Part shown: positions 23,373 to 35,755 of the stretch, one piece after another
Layout: the number at the start of each line of letters is the position of its first letter
How positions within the stretch are numbered: the first letter of the stretch is position 1
DNA from: Acanthaster planci
Taxonomy: Eukaryota; Echinodermata; Asteroidea; Valvatida; Acanthasteridae
Length of the DNA stretch: 64,000 bases
Direction of reading: 5' to 3'
NCBI RefSeq assembly: GCF_001949145.1
Contig: NW_019091422.1
Span: 1,252,564-1,316,563, forward strand
Program-made: the position numbers and the translations under genes
The notes under the pieces: generated by a model
The model's database searches: none
What the model saw: the letters and a program-made list of their open reading frames with translations, nothing else
Told to the model about the DNA's origin: nothing

Positions 23373-26300
23373 TCAGGTGGTCAGATCGAGTTCCGATGTC
23401 GCAGTGCCCATTCCCGGTTCCACTCTCTTCAGCAGAGGAAATAGGAGGAACAGCGGCGCAGATGCGAGGTAAAGTCCGCCCATGACAAAGAAGACGGTCT
23501 TGTAGCAACTGGTCACATCAAACAGCCAACCTGTCGAGAGAGGAACCCGACGTGTTTGGATTGGCTCGACTGGTATATCACATTACCAGTATGCCAGAAA
23601 GAAACTTGCTATTATAAAGAGTACCATTTTTAACATTTGAATTTATCCCTCGACCAGTAAGGCCTGGTATTAATCCTCCATGCCGTAAGTCGGAAGTCTT
23701 TGCCTTTGAGTAGTAGCTACAGTTGCTTTCCATAGGTGTTCGTGTTATTCGAGCTGCAGCCATAACATGCATGTGCGTGAACTAACGAATTGAGTCTTTC
23801 CATAAGACTTTTTAAGTCTGCCCTTCCTTGCTTTCATTACAGGTTGGATAGCTGGTTCAACATTGGATTCTTTATCGGGCACTTACCTGCTAAAATTGGT
23901 CCGAGCAAAGACCCGATACCACCGGCAAAGAAATTGTACAGCCCAATGCAAATCGGGAAACTCCTCAGACCGACATAACGCCGGACGAGGACGTTCACAA
24001 TCGCGAATAAGGCTCCGGATGTGAAGCCCTGAGTGAACGATGCCACGGCCAGCGAGGCGTAGCTGTCTACGTTCATCAGGAAGATCGAAGCGCCGGCCGT
24101 GGCTATGCAGAGGCCAGCCACGCATTCCGCTGGCACCCTCGAGTTCAGCATCAGCCCGTTGCCAAGGCGACCAAGGAGGCTACCGATGCCGGCAATACTG
24201 AGCAGGAAGGAGGCGCTAGAGGGCGCCACCTCTATCCCCTCGGCCCGTGGAATGGCGAATTGGACAAAGGCCGTGTAAGGCATATGAAATCCGAATATTA
24301 GGATGCACAGCAGAGTGAAGCGGTAGCTTTTCAGTAGGGTGTCCAAGCCAAGACCGGTGACTGCCCCTTGGCACATCCTGGTGATCCTCCCCTCTCTCAT
24401 TACGTGTGGGAAGTACGAACACCCCGTCGTCTCGCGGTCGTTGTTCCCATCCTGTGCAGTCTGGCTCACACTGCACTCTTTCCCGGCATCGAACACACCG
24501 TCTTCACCCAGACTCGGCACGTCTTCCTCCGCACCTCGAAGGTGATGTAGCTCATCGCCACGTGGCCCAGGCTCCAGCCTAGACCTGTCCAGCGGGTCGG
24601 GAGGACGAAAGAACGCGCAGAGTGGAACCATGTTCGCAGCAAACGCGGAGGTCACCAGCATCGCACCTCTCCATCCGAAGCTATCGAGGAGGAGTTGCAC
24701 GACCGGTGGGCCAGCCATGGTGCCCGTTCCAAACCCAGCGTAGGCGACAGAATTAGCAGCCTTGTAGTGCTTTTTGAAACGTTGGGCAACTGTAACCATG
24801 CTCGAGCAGTAGACAAGGCCAGCCCCGGTCCCTAAGTAGAGAGAGACGAAGCACACCTCGATCAGGGGGCTTTTTATAAATTGACAACTTGAAGCCGAAC
24901 TGCCACGGCAGCAGGTCTTGAGGAGACCAGGCAATGGCTCTTGGCTTTCCCGGAATGATTCTGGGAGTTTGGTTAAATATTTCTGAAGAGCAGGAAGCGT
25001 CCTATATTAGACATGTTCAAACATTTGTCGAGGCGATTCGGCAAGAAATAATTGCAATTCCTGGTTTATTTTTTTGAAACTATTTCTGGACATTCTTACA
25101 GCATGCACAAGTTTGACAGAGTCATGCCTGGTGTTGAACTTGCCAGAATTATCGGTAAATTATTCTTCACAAAAACCATTACCCGGTTTTATTCTGCACT
25201 AAGTCGCAACCAGTACAGACTTCCAATTTGCATTGAGTTCTTCGTTACATATGTTTAATTCAAACAGCGAATTGGACCTAGATTCTCCCGATATCACCAA
25301 GACTGTTTAGTCGGGATGGATCGGGTATTGGTGGTAATTATACGGGATGAGATCCTGGACGTGATCGACGTGTAAAGTAAATGCTTGTGTGGAATCAAAA
25401 TTTGAAACAAAAAATTGTAAAAGGGCATCGTTCAGTTGTTCACAAGCTGAAAGCAATGATACGATACAAAGTATCAAAGGGTGGTTTTTCTTCTCTGTGT
25501 ATCTTCTCAACCTACTTTCATATGGCACCCAAAGGCAAGCAATTTGGTTTCATACTTATTCAGTTTGGAACTTTAACGCCGTAGCTAGCACTAAGTAGTC
25601 AAACGAAAAACATGAAAACTCAAGTCCCGTGAAGTTTCCATGTACACCTTCTGACAAGCTACGGCAGATGTGTACAATTATAGTCTCAGTTCAGTTCGTG
25701 TCGCAACTTTGCCGTACAGTCCAAATAGCAGGTCACCTTAACAGCGTCTCAAAGTATTGTCAGAAGGCTAGTATATCTGTCCAACGGTCTCAAAGACAAC
25801 TTCACTGTACCTATAATGGCGGCAGTGATGTACAGATGGACAAGATCGGTGGCCCAGTGGCTGCAGAGGAATCCCAATGAGCAAAGGGCGCCCCCAAGCA
25901 TCCCTGAAAATCGGCAGCCATAGCGTTTCGTCAGCACACCACCCAGTAGACCTAAAAAAACACACACACACACACAAACAAAAAGAGTGGCAAGTTATCG
26001 GAGATAAGCTGAGATCCTTTGCTTGATTCCAATTTTGTTAAAATAAATGTCACAAAAGAGTAAAGCGCAGCAGAGTAAATTTCTTCATCACAAGTGGGGG
26101 TGATAGATGCCCACGCTTACCAATTGTGCTTTCAATGTATATGCCCTGCATTATTCGGTCAGGTAGCGAGCAACCATAAAATATTTGCAGTTTTTACGTT
26201 TCAAGCATTATTATAGGAAAAACAGTAGATTTTTTTTAAATGTATGTCATTGACAGGCCCTATATTATTTTAATTGTTTTTTATGGAGGCGTTCAAAGTA

Positions 26301-26996
26301 TCTTCAGAAAATTGACCCTGGGTGGCCTTTACATCGAAAAGTAAGTTTGAATGATGAGATGGTTGGCGTACACCTTTACGCATGCACAAACGACATAGGT
26401 CACTGTCAGCCACAGAAAAGTCGAAATGTTTTGTTCCACAAAGTGACCCATCTGTATAGGTCGCAGTTTTGCGCTCATAAAATATGACAAAAAATTTAAC
26501 AAAATGACATATGGGTTTGGCGCCTCATTTTGACCAAGTACTGAAGATTTTTCTCCCAAAAATATCTCATATATTAATGTAACTATCTAACTTTATTAAA
26601 ATACGGAATCTGTGTCAATAAAAGTTAGTATTGTGGGGGAAATGAAAGATCGAAAACGGACCCAACTTCAAACGCGTTTTTCTCGAATTGTCAAAAACTG
26701 AGATAGGTCAGATCGTGGTACGACCGACGATATTTGAACAGAGTTCAATTTGGGTGTGGAATATACTCACAACAACATAATGTCATGCAAATCACGAGAC
26801 TCATCACTACTGCTGTGTCCTTGGCGCTGCTATCGAATTCGTTCTTCCAGCTTAGGTAGAGTACACTAGCACACGATACCGGCATTGTCACGAGGGCCGT
26901 AGCCAGATGAGCGGCCGCTACGACAACGATGCTCCGCCGACATCCTTCCAGTCTCCGACCCCGGCCACAATCACTCGTGGTCGCTTTCGAATTCAT
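23373..26996 (-). CDS. Monocarboxylate-transporter-like (SLC16/MFS) protein, paralogue A
   Basis: Four exons in transcript order: 26996-26771 (ATG at 26996), 25951-25811, 24831-23887 and 23530-23373 (stop TGA). Phases agree at each junction (226, 141, 945 and 158 bp), giving 489 residues, normal for SLC16. Exon 1 holds TM1 but lacks the DGGWGW-type signature of classical MCTs. Exon 2 holds the TM2-3 part (GGVLTKRYGCR). Exon 3 covers about TM4-11 with a long hydrophilic, acidic loop after FFRPPDP. TM7 keeps a GFxxPY motif and TM8 an SLLGRLGNG motif with the Arg expected for proton/substrate coupling. Exon 4 encodes GWLFD, the last helix and a short tail ending ELDLTT. It is probably a plasma-membrane carrier of small carboxylates or related solutes; the substrate cannot be read from sequence. 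A close paralogue lies at 37377-40400 on the same strand. Confidence 0.95.
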
Positions 26997-27904
26997 TACG
27001 GAGCTACGCCGATTATTCAAACATTCGATCTCAAGCTGAACGGTCAAACGTTTTAGTTCGGAATCGAATATTCGAAGGTGAAATGCACTGAAACACAAAA
27101 TGGGAAAATTTGTCTTTGATGTTTGAAATTTGAAGGCAGCTGATTGACAAGCTGGTAAACAGGTATGCGGGAATCTAGTACATGTATTAACGAACATTCG
27201 AAGGTCAAAATTAATATTTGGATACTGAATTATTCGAGCCGTCTCAGCCCTAATTAATTGGGCTTGTTAGTCACAGATAAATGTGTAAAAACTTATAAGG
27301 TCTGAAATCTTCGGTCCACCCGCTTGCAATTTACAATGACAGGCTTTCGGGTCATAGAGTCTGAGTAAACTTTTGTCAATCCTGGCCTGGAGTGGGTTGT
27401 TCTTGTTATTTGTAATGTCCTTTTGCTTAGTCCATTCATTTTTATGTTTGTTGAATATCGTCTTACCAGTATCTGTTCTGAATGGTCAAATAAATAAAAA
27501 TAATAGTAATGATAATTATTATTTATAACAATAATAATAATGCGTTGTGCAGGAACAGGCAAAATAAGAATTTAATGCACAGTACGTTCCGTCGTAAGAT
27601 TACAAGTAGGCCCAAAGACACTACGAAGGAAATGGTGGCCACGTGCTTTATTCAGTCCAAGATCTTAGGGATGAATCGGCTGGTAGGATATAATAGACAA
27701 TGCTTAATTACATGGCCACGCTACGTTGCCGGTACCAATTTTGCTGATTTTTATGTCAGTCTACCCAAATTGCCAAGGATGGGTCAGTCTTGTTGTGAGA
27801 TCATCCTTGGTTCAAAGTAGTCCACAGCTCCAAAAAAAGGTTCTGTTAGTGAAACATTTTTTGCCACCCTATGCGTGACAAGCTCAAAGTTGTTGGTTTA
27901 CCGA

Positions 27905-28617
27905 TAAGTGTCAGGTGACCATACTATGTCAGCTGAACAAAATGTCAGCTGACCATACTCATTTCAGGTAACCATACTATGTCAACTGACCATACTATAT
28001 AAACTGACTATTTTATGTCAGCTGAGCATACTGTGTCGCTGACCCTTGCCAGCCGAACATACTTTATGTCAGCTGACTATAATTATGCCAAGTAACAATA
28101 CTATGTCAACTGACAATACTATATCAGCTGACCACACAGTGCCAGCTGCGTGGGCGTAAATCACGGGGCTGATGGGATATATATAAAATGTCCCGCACTC
28201 TTTGAGGTGGGGGATGGGCTGTTGATACAACCCGTCACACTTTTTTTCGGGGGTGAGCAAAATATTAAAGATGATTTTAAATAACTTTTTAGACTTCCAG
28301 CGACTAAGGTGCGTTCAATAATCAATAATCGTTCAATAATCAATATCACTCAAAGAGGGAAAACAATTAAAAAGCCATAAAAATCTGAATATATGTTACA
28401 ATTGTACGTCAATATCATGAACATCGATCTCAGTATGTAGTCGTGTGTCACCCCCGGCGCTTTTCAAAAGTTTATGGCTGGGCAAGTCATACCATCCCAC
28501 CTTTCCCCATTCCCCATATTTTCGGCACTGATTTACGCCACTGGTAAGCTGACCATGTATCAGCTGACCATACTATGTCAGCTGACCATGCAAAGGCCTA
28601 CTGTGTCAGCTGACCAT
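27905..28617. repeat. CAGCTGACCATACTATGT minisatellite (interrupted)
   Basis: Degenerate tandem units of about 17-18 bp built on ATACTATGTCAGCTGACC run from 27905 to 28148 and resume at 28543-28617 with the same unit. The stretch between is an unrelated inserted element. CAGCTG is itself an E-box palindrome, repeated about a dozen times. Confidence 0.85.
28149..28542. mobile_element. Palindromic MITE-like insertion inside the minisatellite
   Basis: The left end reads GTGGGCGTAAATCA and the right end, in reverse complement, reads AGTGGCGTAAATCA. Inner words also pair in inverted orientation (GGTGGGGGATGGG with GGTGGGATGG; GGGGGTGAGC with GGGGGTGACA). It has no open frame and splits the minisatellite, which places its insertion after the array formed. 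Confidence 0.7.
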
Positions 28618-29274
28618 ATCATTTAACAAGGCTTGGACTCCCTCCCTGGAAAGTGTGCATTTTAAACATGGGAATTGTGGTTTTGGAGGGTATTTTTTGA
28701 TGGCAAATGTACACATAAACATACGCACGTATACTTCAGCTCCTACAATACGCGTGCTATAATTAGCCTTCACGGACCGAGAAGTACATCTGCACTGTAC
28801 GTCACGTAAGTTTGGTCTCAATAGACTGTGCGCGCATTTAGTTTGTGTATGGTTGTGGGCCTGAAAACTGATATTGTAGCAGATGACGCATATCGGTGGT
28901 GACCCATGTGAGGGATTTGTCCTGCCATTTCCCTCGAAGAACTCGTGTGTGAATAAATCGCCAAGAATCTATCAAATGGTGAGATTAAAAAGCTTCCGAT
29001 AAGAAAGCTTTCCAGAAAATAATCCAAGAAGTGAAAATGTTAATTTTAAGAAAAAAGATAATTACGAAAAAATATCTCCTTTTTTTACCTAACTTTGTGC
29101 TTCATTTTCACAATTTTTGCCAGGTTTAACTTTAAATAACATGAAAGACTAGTAACTCTTATGATCAAGAAAGACTAAAAAAAAAGAAAAAGCACACCGG
29201 ATGAGTGGGCACGTTGCGGCAACGTGCTAATTATCTGGTGCGTTCGTCCGGAAATCCGCGCACGCCGGAAAAAT

Positions 29275-29745
29275 GAGACGGTTACACAGGTATGTCCATA
29301 TAGCCAAAGCGCAGCGCATCCTTGCTACGCGCCGCCTGTTTCAAAACCATACGCCGCCTTTGTACCCCATGGTCATCGCCGTAATTTTTAATGGTATAAT
29401 CTGCATCTTTACATCGTTGTGTACTACAGTATATAGGAAGTTGAATATTCATGCCATCGTTGGGGCTTGGTATGATCTGACAACATCAAATTTAATGCTT
29501 GTGTAGTTGCTTTTATTAGGCTGTGTACCTGAACTGTTCATACGCAGTTTGCCCTTATCGAACGCTCTATTCTGGACTTATTTTGGGAATAAATAGCCAA
29601 GTTGTTCATAAGATTTTGTGTTTTATTTGAAACATTATTATTACAGAATTTACACAAAAGGGTATTTTATGATCTCGTGATCACTCCTTGTGATGAAACA
29701 GCGCATTTTGTTTTCGTGAAATAAACTGAAATAAGCGTTAAGCAG
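29275..29745 (+). repeat. Dispersed repeat, copy 2
   Basis: Same-orientation partner of 13650-14085. It shares AATATTCATGCC, GGGCTTGGTATGATC, ACATCAAATTTAATGC and AGTTGCTTTTATTA-like words in order. The copies have diverged considerably. Confidence 0.75.
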
Positions 29746-31924
29746 TGAAAATTGTACCACGGACTGAACTTCCCGTAAAGAAATCATGTCAACATTTGAT
29801 CATGTTTTTAAACGTTGCTGACTAAACTTTAACACATATCGATTCCTTTGGGGAACTAATCCTACGAGAGTTCACTTCCTGCTGCACGTCAATGGAAAAA
29901 CTGCCAAAAAACGGGCCTATTTGTATCTTTCGTCATTATAGGAATAATTTTCACAATATCTCTTAGTTTTTGAAGGAGCACGAAGCTAAGATACTATATT
30001 TTCAGAAAATAAGCATTAAAGTGAAATTTTTTAATCATTTAGGCCCGCTGATTTCATGTCAAATGTCACATTTATCGTCAAAATCGGGATTATTTCCAGT
30101 GTGAAATCCCTTTTTGGTATGCAACTCCTAAGTTTAACTCGTCGTATTATTTAACAGCGCCATCGTACGGCCTAATTCCAAAAAGCGTTTCTTATGCAAG
30201 CTTTTGCCTGGCAAATAAGAATCATTGTGACTGGTTCAAGAAATCACTCGCGTTTCTTTCTTTAAAAAAGACATACCCATCTAAACTGGGCGTTTCTTTT
30301 GGCTCGACTGGCAATGACTAGTCGTACATAGGCGCACACGCGCCTACATGTACACGCTGTAAACAGGATGTACATGACAGTCCCGGGAAGTAGCTCTCCA
30401 CAGAGCAAGGGGAATTCAAGGTCATCTGTGCATAGCAGCTTCAACCATGCCTTTTTATGGGGTCCTTTTGGCACAAAAGGTTTCCATATGGGTTTGACAA
30501 AATAGGTTTTTTGTTGCATTTTTCGTATCAAATATGTACTGTTTTACTACGTCTAAAACGTTCTTTTTCTCATGAAGGTGTCCCTGCGGGAATATCATCA
30601 AGAGAGACAAAACCAACTAGAAGTTCATGAGGAGTGGGAAACATTATTGCAGTTCGCAAACAATATTCTGCTGCGAAAACTCTTATGATTTGTGCATAGC
30701 GCATCCTTCCTCTTCCGGAACGAATTTTTTTTTTGCTTTATCGACAGACCTGCAAAAACTTCACTACGTTGCATCCAAGTATGTCTTAGGACAATTTATA
30801 CATAATTGTAATAATGATATTAAATAACAATGATGATAATGTAGTGATTGGAGTTGGTTGACAAGATCCGGGGGAGGGGGTAAAGGTGATGTACCTCTGC
30901 AGGGGGACTTCTAGTAAGGACACGAACACTTCAATGTTTGGTAGATTCCTTTTTTAGTTTTGCACCTCAGGTAACCCGATAAGAAAAACGTGGAAATATA
31001 ACAGTGACAATAAATCAGCGAGTCTTTGTTTCATGTTACAACTGAAATAAAATAACAAAATTTAGTCTAAAATAATCCCTAATAATAAATATATAATGAG
31101 CCAACAACTCACCCTATCACACTGATGATGCCGTAGCTGATGCATTAGACTTACAAAATCCTACCACAGTAAAATTCGAAAACTGAAGCTCCCAGCCGAT
31201 AGTATCTGATATATCTGACAATGAGCTCCTTGCAGCGTCCCTAGCATTAGAGGAAAAAGTCATCCAAACGAACCAATTTGAGAAGAAGAAATAGCACAAA
31301 TGAGTACAAGAATGTAAGCATTCCCCTAGAAAAACAATACATTTAAAAAAATGAAGGTGTTTTAAAATTCTACCCCGCCAAAAATGGTTACCAACCGAAC
31401 AATTTAAGAAAATAAGTACTTATTCTTGTTCCGAATTGTAAACACATTGAAAAACCTGTCAGGTTAACAATTTTGTCGAGACGTTTGGTGTTATGTAGGG
31501 TATACTGTGCATAACTGATGGGTTGGTGACATTGTGCACAGTGCAGGGTCACTCGGTGTGCAAAATGCATGTTAGTTCCAACTGTTTTTTTAGACTTTAC
31601 TTACATGAACCCTGAACTAATAGGTTGTGCCATGTATTTTGACACTTTATCGAGGGAAGTTGGCTCTTTTCTAAGATTATTCAGTTTATGGCCATTTTTG
31701 GTTGGGTACAATAGTAAAATCTTTCCTAGACCACTTATTTTGCTTTTGCCAGAAACGTTCATTAATTTGTGTTTTGCGTATAAAGGTTCCTTCGGTACGA
31801 TTTCTAGTTTCATCTGTCCCATTTGGCAAAACAACTCGAGAGTACAGAGTTTGTGCAAAGGTCAAGATTGCGCTGAACATATGTAATATTTGGACCCAAA
31901 AGTTACTCTCTAGTTTCTTTTTCA

Positions 31925-32813
31925 GACTTTCGGATAACACTATGAAGAAGATTAAGTGCGCGTTAGGACTCTATCGGCAATGGCAAGGTCAGCGCAACCA
32001 GCGAGCCATCAACTGCCCAACACTGAACATAAGTTCTATCAATATTCTTCTTGAGGAATGATCAAGGATGAGCTTCATTATTCTAGCGCAAGATTTCTGT
32101 GCGAGGTGAACAAATAAAACGGAGAGAAATTTCCAGGACCAACACTTCACGAAGTCGTGATTTGTCTTCAGCCTACAAATTCCTGCAAGATCCTGACTTC
32201 TTACAGATCAAGAATACACTGGATGGACTTTACGAAGGATCGTGCCAAGGAGGGTTTGGGGAATCGACGTAAGCAAGCTGAGGTTATAACCTTGGGGGAG
32301 GAGGAACTAATGTGGTCAGCTGGCGTTCTAGGAAGCGATAACCTGACCAAGTTGTTGAACACACTGATTTACCTCATTGGATTAAACTTTGCACTACGCG
32401 GGGGTCAAAAACACAGGAATCCACTACACCACAATTCGCAGCTTTCTGTTCACACAGACGGGGACGGTGGGAAGTTTCTTTGATACTTTGAAGATGTATC
32501 CAAGACAAACCAAGGAGGGCTAAAACGCCGCCAAATTAAGTCCACAGTTGTTGAGGCTCGTAAAAACAAAGCCAATCCGTCTCGCTGCATTGTGAGACTG
32601 TATGAAAAGTATCTTCAGCATTGTCCAGCTGACCGAGCAACAGACACCTGCTACCTTAGACCTCTGGCTGATCCTAAAGGCGATGTGTGGTACACTGCAC
32701 AGCAACTGGGGTGTCATAAACTTTCCTCTGCCGTGTCAGATTTGTGCAAAAGTGCACGTGTTCTGGGACATCGCACAACCACTCCCTCCGTACAATTAAG
32801 TGCGGCAACTTGA
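31925..32813 (+). pseudogene. DUF3504 / Crypton-type tyrosine recombinase relic
   Basis: The plus-strand frame from 32157 to the stop at 32811-32813 is open except for one internal TGA (32481-32483). It carries the hallmarks of the DUF3504 domain found in ZMYM2/3/4 and QRICH1 and derived from Crypton tyrosine recombinases: GLGNRRKQAEVIT, LWSAGVLG-like, GLNFALRGGQKHRN (first catalytic Arg), FEDVSKTNQGGLK, RCIVRLYEKYL, CYLRPLADPKGDVWY and GHRTTTPS. At that last motif the family normally has Asn-His-Ser-Leu-Arg; here His and Arg are replaced, so the catalytic core is damaged. Upstream frames (31925-32156) hold the N-terminal helical part (KKIKCALGLYRQWQGQR) broken by stops and a frameshift. It is a dead mobile-element gene or a decayed domesticated copy. 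Confidence 0.85.
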
Positions 32814-34939
32814 GTGTACGACAACGAGGTAGACCCAGGTCCAACGCAGTAAATTTAAACATCTAAGACCTGCTGTTTATGTCATGTATTTTGGTTAAAA
32901 ATGCATGATTTGCATGTATTGATAAACCGTACAACATAAAATTAGGTGAGTTTAAGAAATACACGATTTTACTAAATCTGCCTCGCATCAAAATTACTGC
33001 TTACAAATCAGCTGGAGCTTTGAAACATTAAGACATGAGACTTGTCAAGCTTGTTTATAGTTTGGGTACAATGCACCTTGAAACAAATGGTACATTTACA
33101 TAAAATAATATTATTGGTACAAAAACCAGTTTTGTAACGTTTTAAGAATTATTGTCAGTGAACAGTCCTCCAAAAATAAGTAACCAAAAATTCCATTATT
33201 TTGCAGGATGGAGTGGTGGAGATGTTGCCCTTCAAAATAATGGAGAGGTGGTGCCTCCATCGCTCCATTTGTACAAAATAATGTAACGGCCAAACAATAC
33301 GGTAACTTCACGGGTGGAGGTTAAAGATCGAGTACGTCAAAAGTCATACAACGTGAATACACGTTGTACATGTACGCCCACCCCTACATCCAGTGTGTGC
33401 GTTCGTGTTCATGTACAGTGTACATGTACATGTACACCCATGCACATCGTGCATACGTACGTGTGTTCGCCCCGATCAACTGCGGATTTCCTACGCAAGG
33501 TTTCACTTGAAATTACAAAGTTAATAACGAGTGTTTGAACTAGACAATAAGACTAGACATATCCACGGTCTCCAGGGAGACAGTTAGCTTACCCCAAAGT
33601 GGGTGGTTCACCGAAAGTAGCTTAGTTTTGAGGAGTTATTCGCAGAGCCAAAAACGACAGACACTGTTGAGCTTCCCATTGACTTGCCACAGCCTGGCTA
33701 GGCTAGGCCCTACTGCCAGCCAATCTACCACCTGACCAATCTACATGCTGCCACAGGCAACGAGTTCGTTTAGTTGGCGAACACAATCTTTATTAATCTC
33801 AACCTTCTGGTACTTTCTGGAATGATAGATCAATTAAACAAAAGAAAAAACAAGACCACATTGGCAATATCTCAATTTTGACAGGGAGAAGTTGTTGATG
33901 GGATGCAACTAAAATAGTCAAGTCACTGAAGCATAAGCTCTTTCACATCTTGTAGGTGCATATCGGCTAGACGGTAGCAGGCTAGTAAATAGGCCTTAAA
34001 ATTAAGTTGCCTACGGGGACCGAACCACAATTTGTAGGATGTCAAATTCTCTGTTATCTTTTAGTACTTCGTGGCACGTGGACTGGACAGTTTGTAAAGG
34101 AGGATGAAATCAATTCTGAAAGTATTGGACAAAACGAGGTCCTCTACTAGCCACATGACTGTTTTAAGGGGGTGATTAGAGAAAGAGGCCTACATGTACC
34201 TGCAAAACTCCTCGGTTACTAAAGCAACTAAAATTGAAAGGAAAAAGAAAGGTAAGGAAGTGAGCTTCAATTTGATATTTGTCTTGGGCACACGAAAAAG
34301 TTATTAGTATTTTTCCAGATTTTTTATAAGTGGGGAGATCACGTACTGTTGTCAATGGCAGCTTAGTTACTGGTCTGCACCCATAAACCCTGTGTGTCGA
34401 GCGTCGACGGAAAGTCGAGGTGCGCCACGTTCTATAACATACAAAAAAAATAATATAGCAGCTAGTACGTACCGTGAAGGTACCTGTACAGGGTTATGGA
34501 TCGTACTGTACATGTACAATATGTACGTCTTGAGTGTGCAGTGTACGCAACTGACCTGCCAAATTAGTTAGCGCCACACCTAATAGGACCACTGTACGCC
34601 TGTACTGCATTGCACTGCTGCGAGCTGTGCACTTTAATTTCTGCGGTGAGTCCTGTACACGTACAGTTCGGCAGAGAACTGATGTGAAAAAAAATATTAG
34701 GCCATATGCTTTCCTCGATGATTACATAGGACATGGACATCATCTGCAAGACTTGGTTTCTACTGATCACTACCATGACCTTTTTCAGAGGCGGGGGTTT
34801 TAGCAACACAGCGCAGCGTACGTCATATCGCTCGTCCTGTTGGTTTCAGTCCAGTCACATAGCTGAGACGGTCGTGCGATAAAAAACAAGATTCCCCCAT
34901 CTTCAGAAATGGACAAACTGACACAGGGAGCTAGTTCAG
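32814..34939. other. Non-coding spacer
   Basis: No gene is supported. Stretches of alternating purine/pyrimidine built on TGTACATGTACA occur at 33365-33470 and near 34500. Remaining open frames are short and without domains. Confidence 0.5.
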
Positions 34940-35755
34940 CCATAACTAGCCTTGCGTGAAGGCCTTCGTGGCTGTTTTTGTGTGACTGCAAAGCGACTGG
35001 ACAGGGGACCAGGCGAGTGGCGCAGCCACGGGGCCTTTTCCAACTTGATTTTGAGGTTTTTGAGGTGAATTATTCATAAGCTTTCTGATATGAATTATTC
35101 ATAAATTTCATGTAAATAGTTGAAGCAGATGAGTCTCCGAAATAAACGGCATCAACTCCAAAGCTTACGCAATGTCCCATCTGGTTTTTCACGAGGGCAA
35201 TAAGTGGTGAGATGACAACTATGATGCTTGTTGGTGGGGGATGGTGCTGACGTTGGAGTAACACTAGCAAGTAAGGCCAAATGGTCAAAGCAAAACGGTA
35301 GTGCTTGAAATATGGAACTCTTACCATATCCCGTGGGTAAAGAGACGAAAACGTCGCGCCCGCGTACAGATTCTTCAGTAGCCTAACGATGCAACGGTTT
35401 ATGCTCGGCAAGGTGAAATTTTTCCACAGATTATTCTAAAGAACTGTCCAAATACTGCCCAGACAACTGTTCTGGACTCACGGCCACCGACACCGTTGAC
35501 ACGCTCGCCATCTTTTGTATACTTTCAATTTGCATAATAGGTTAATGGATGCTGACCCCTCGCTTATGATTGGTTCGGATTTTCGCTACCGCAATGGGGT
35601 AGCAAAAATGGAAATACAAAGAAAAACATAAGAAATTCTTGACAAGTTTTCGTGCTGAACCGCTCGTGTTTGTGGTCTCCTCTCCAGTCGCTTTGCGGTT
35701 ACACACACACACACACAGCCACGAAGGCCTCGACGAAAGGCTAAGCAATAAGCCG
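34940..35755. mobile_element. Inverted-repeat element carrying a RecQ-like helicase fragment
   Basis: Two arms flank the helicase fragment. The left arm (34940-35028) contains AGGCCTTCGTGGCTG and GCAAAGCGACTGGA. The right arm (35650-35755) contains the reverse complements CAGCCACGAAGGCCT and TCCAGTCGCTTTGC, with a CA-repeat expansion. Inner and outer margins match more weakly. The whole is about 0.8 kb, which fits a non-autonomous element with terminal inverted repeats. No target-site duplication was identified. Confidence 0.65.
35070..35411 (-). pseudogene. RecQ-family DNA helicase N-terminal fragment
   Basis: In one minus-strand frame a Walker A motif, RDVFVSLPTGYGKSS, is legible (about 35312-35350). 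In another frame, downstream, TSIIVVISPLIALVKNQ and GVDAVYFGD correspond to the next RecQ motifs. The two frames are offset, so at least one frameshift lies between about 35230 and 35310. Only the start of the helicase domain is present, and no DEAH or later motif was seen. An ATG-led stretch (MASVSTVSV, near 35514) precedes it and is broken by stops. It is a decayed gene fragment, possibly captured by the flanking inverted-repeat element. Confidence 0.72.

Larger units (their letters stand above)
26997..31924. other. Spacer between the transporter paralogues (left part)
   Basis: The first 100 bp resemble the flank upstream of paralogue B (GGAGCT.CGCCGA, TCGAATATTC), so the 5' flank was duplicated too. 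Further on are an AATAATAAT tract (near 27530), a minisatellite with an inserted palindromic element (27905-28617) and dispersed-repeat copy 2 (29275-29745). No gene is supported. Confidence 0.5.

Noticed and set aside
27905-28148. CRISPR-like array
   Set aside because: Units are degenerate and contiguous, without unique spacers, and the genome is eukaryotic.
31569-31886. 105-codon frame just upstream of the DUF3504 relic
   Set aside because: Overlapping frames of similar length exist on the other strand and no motif is seen.
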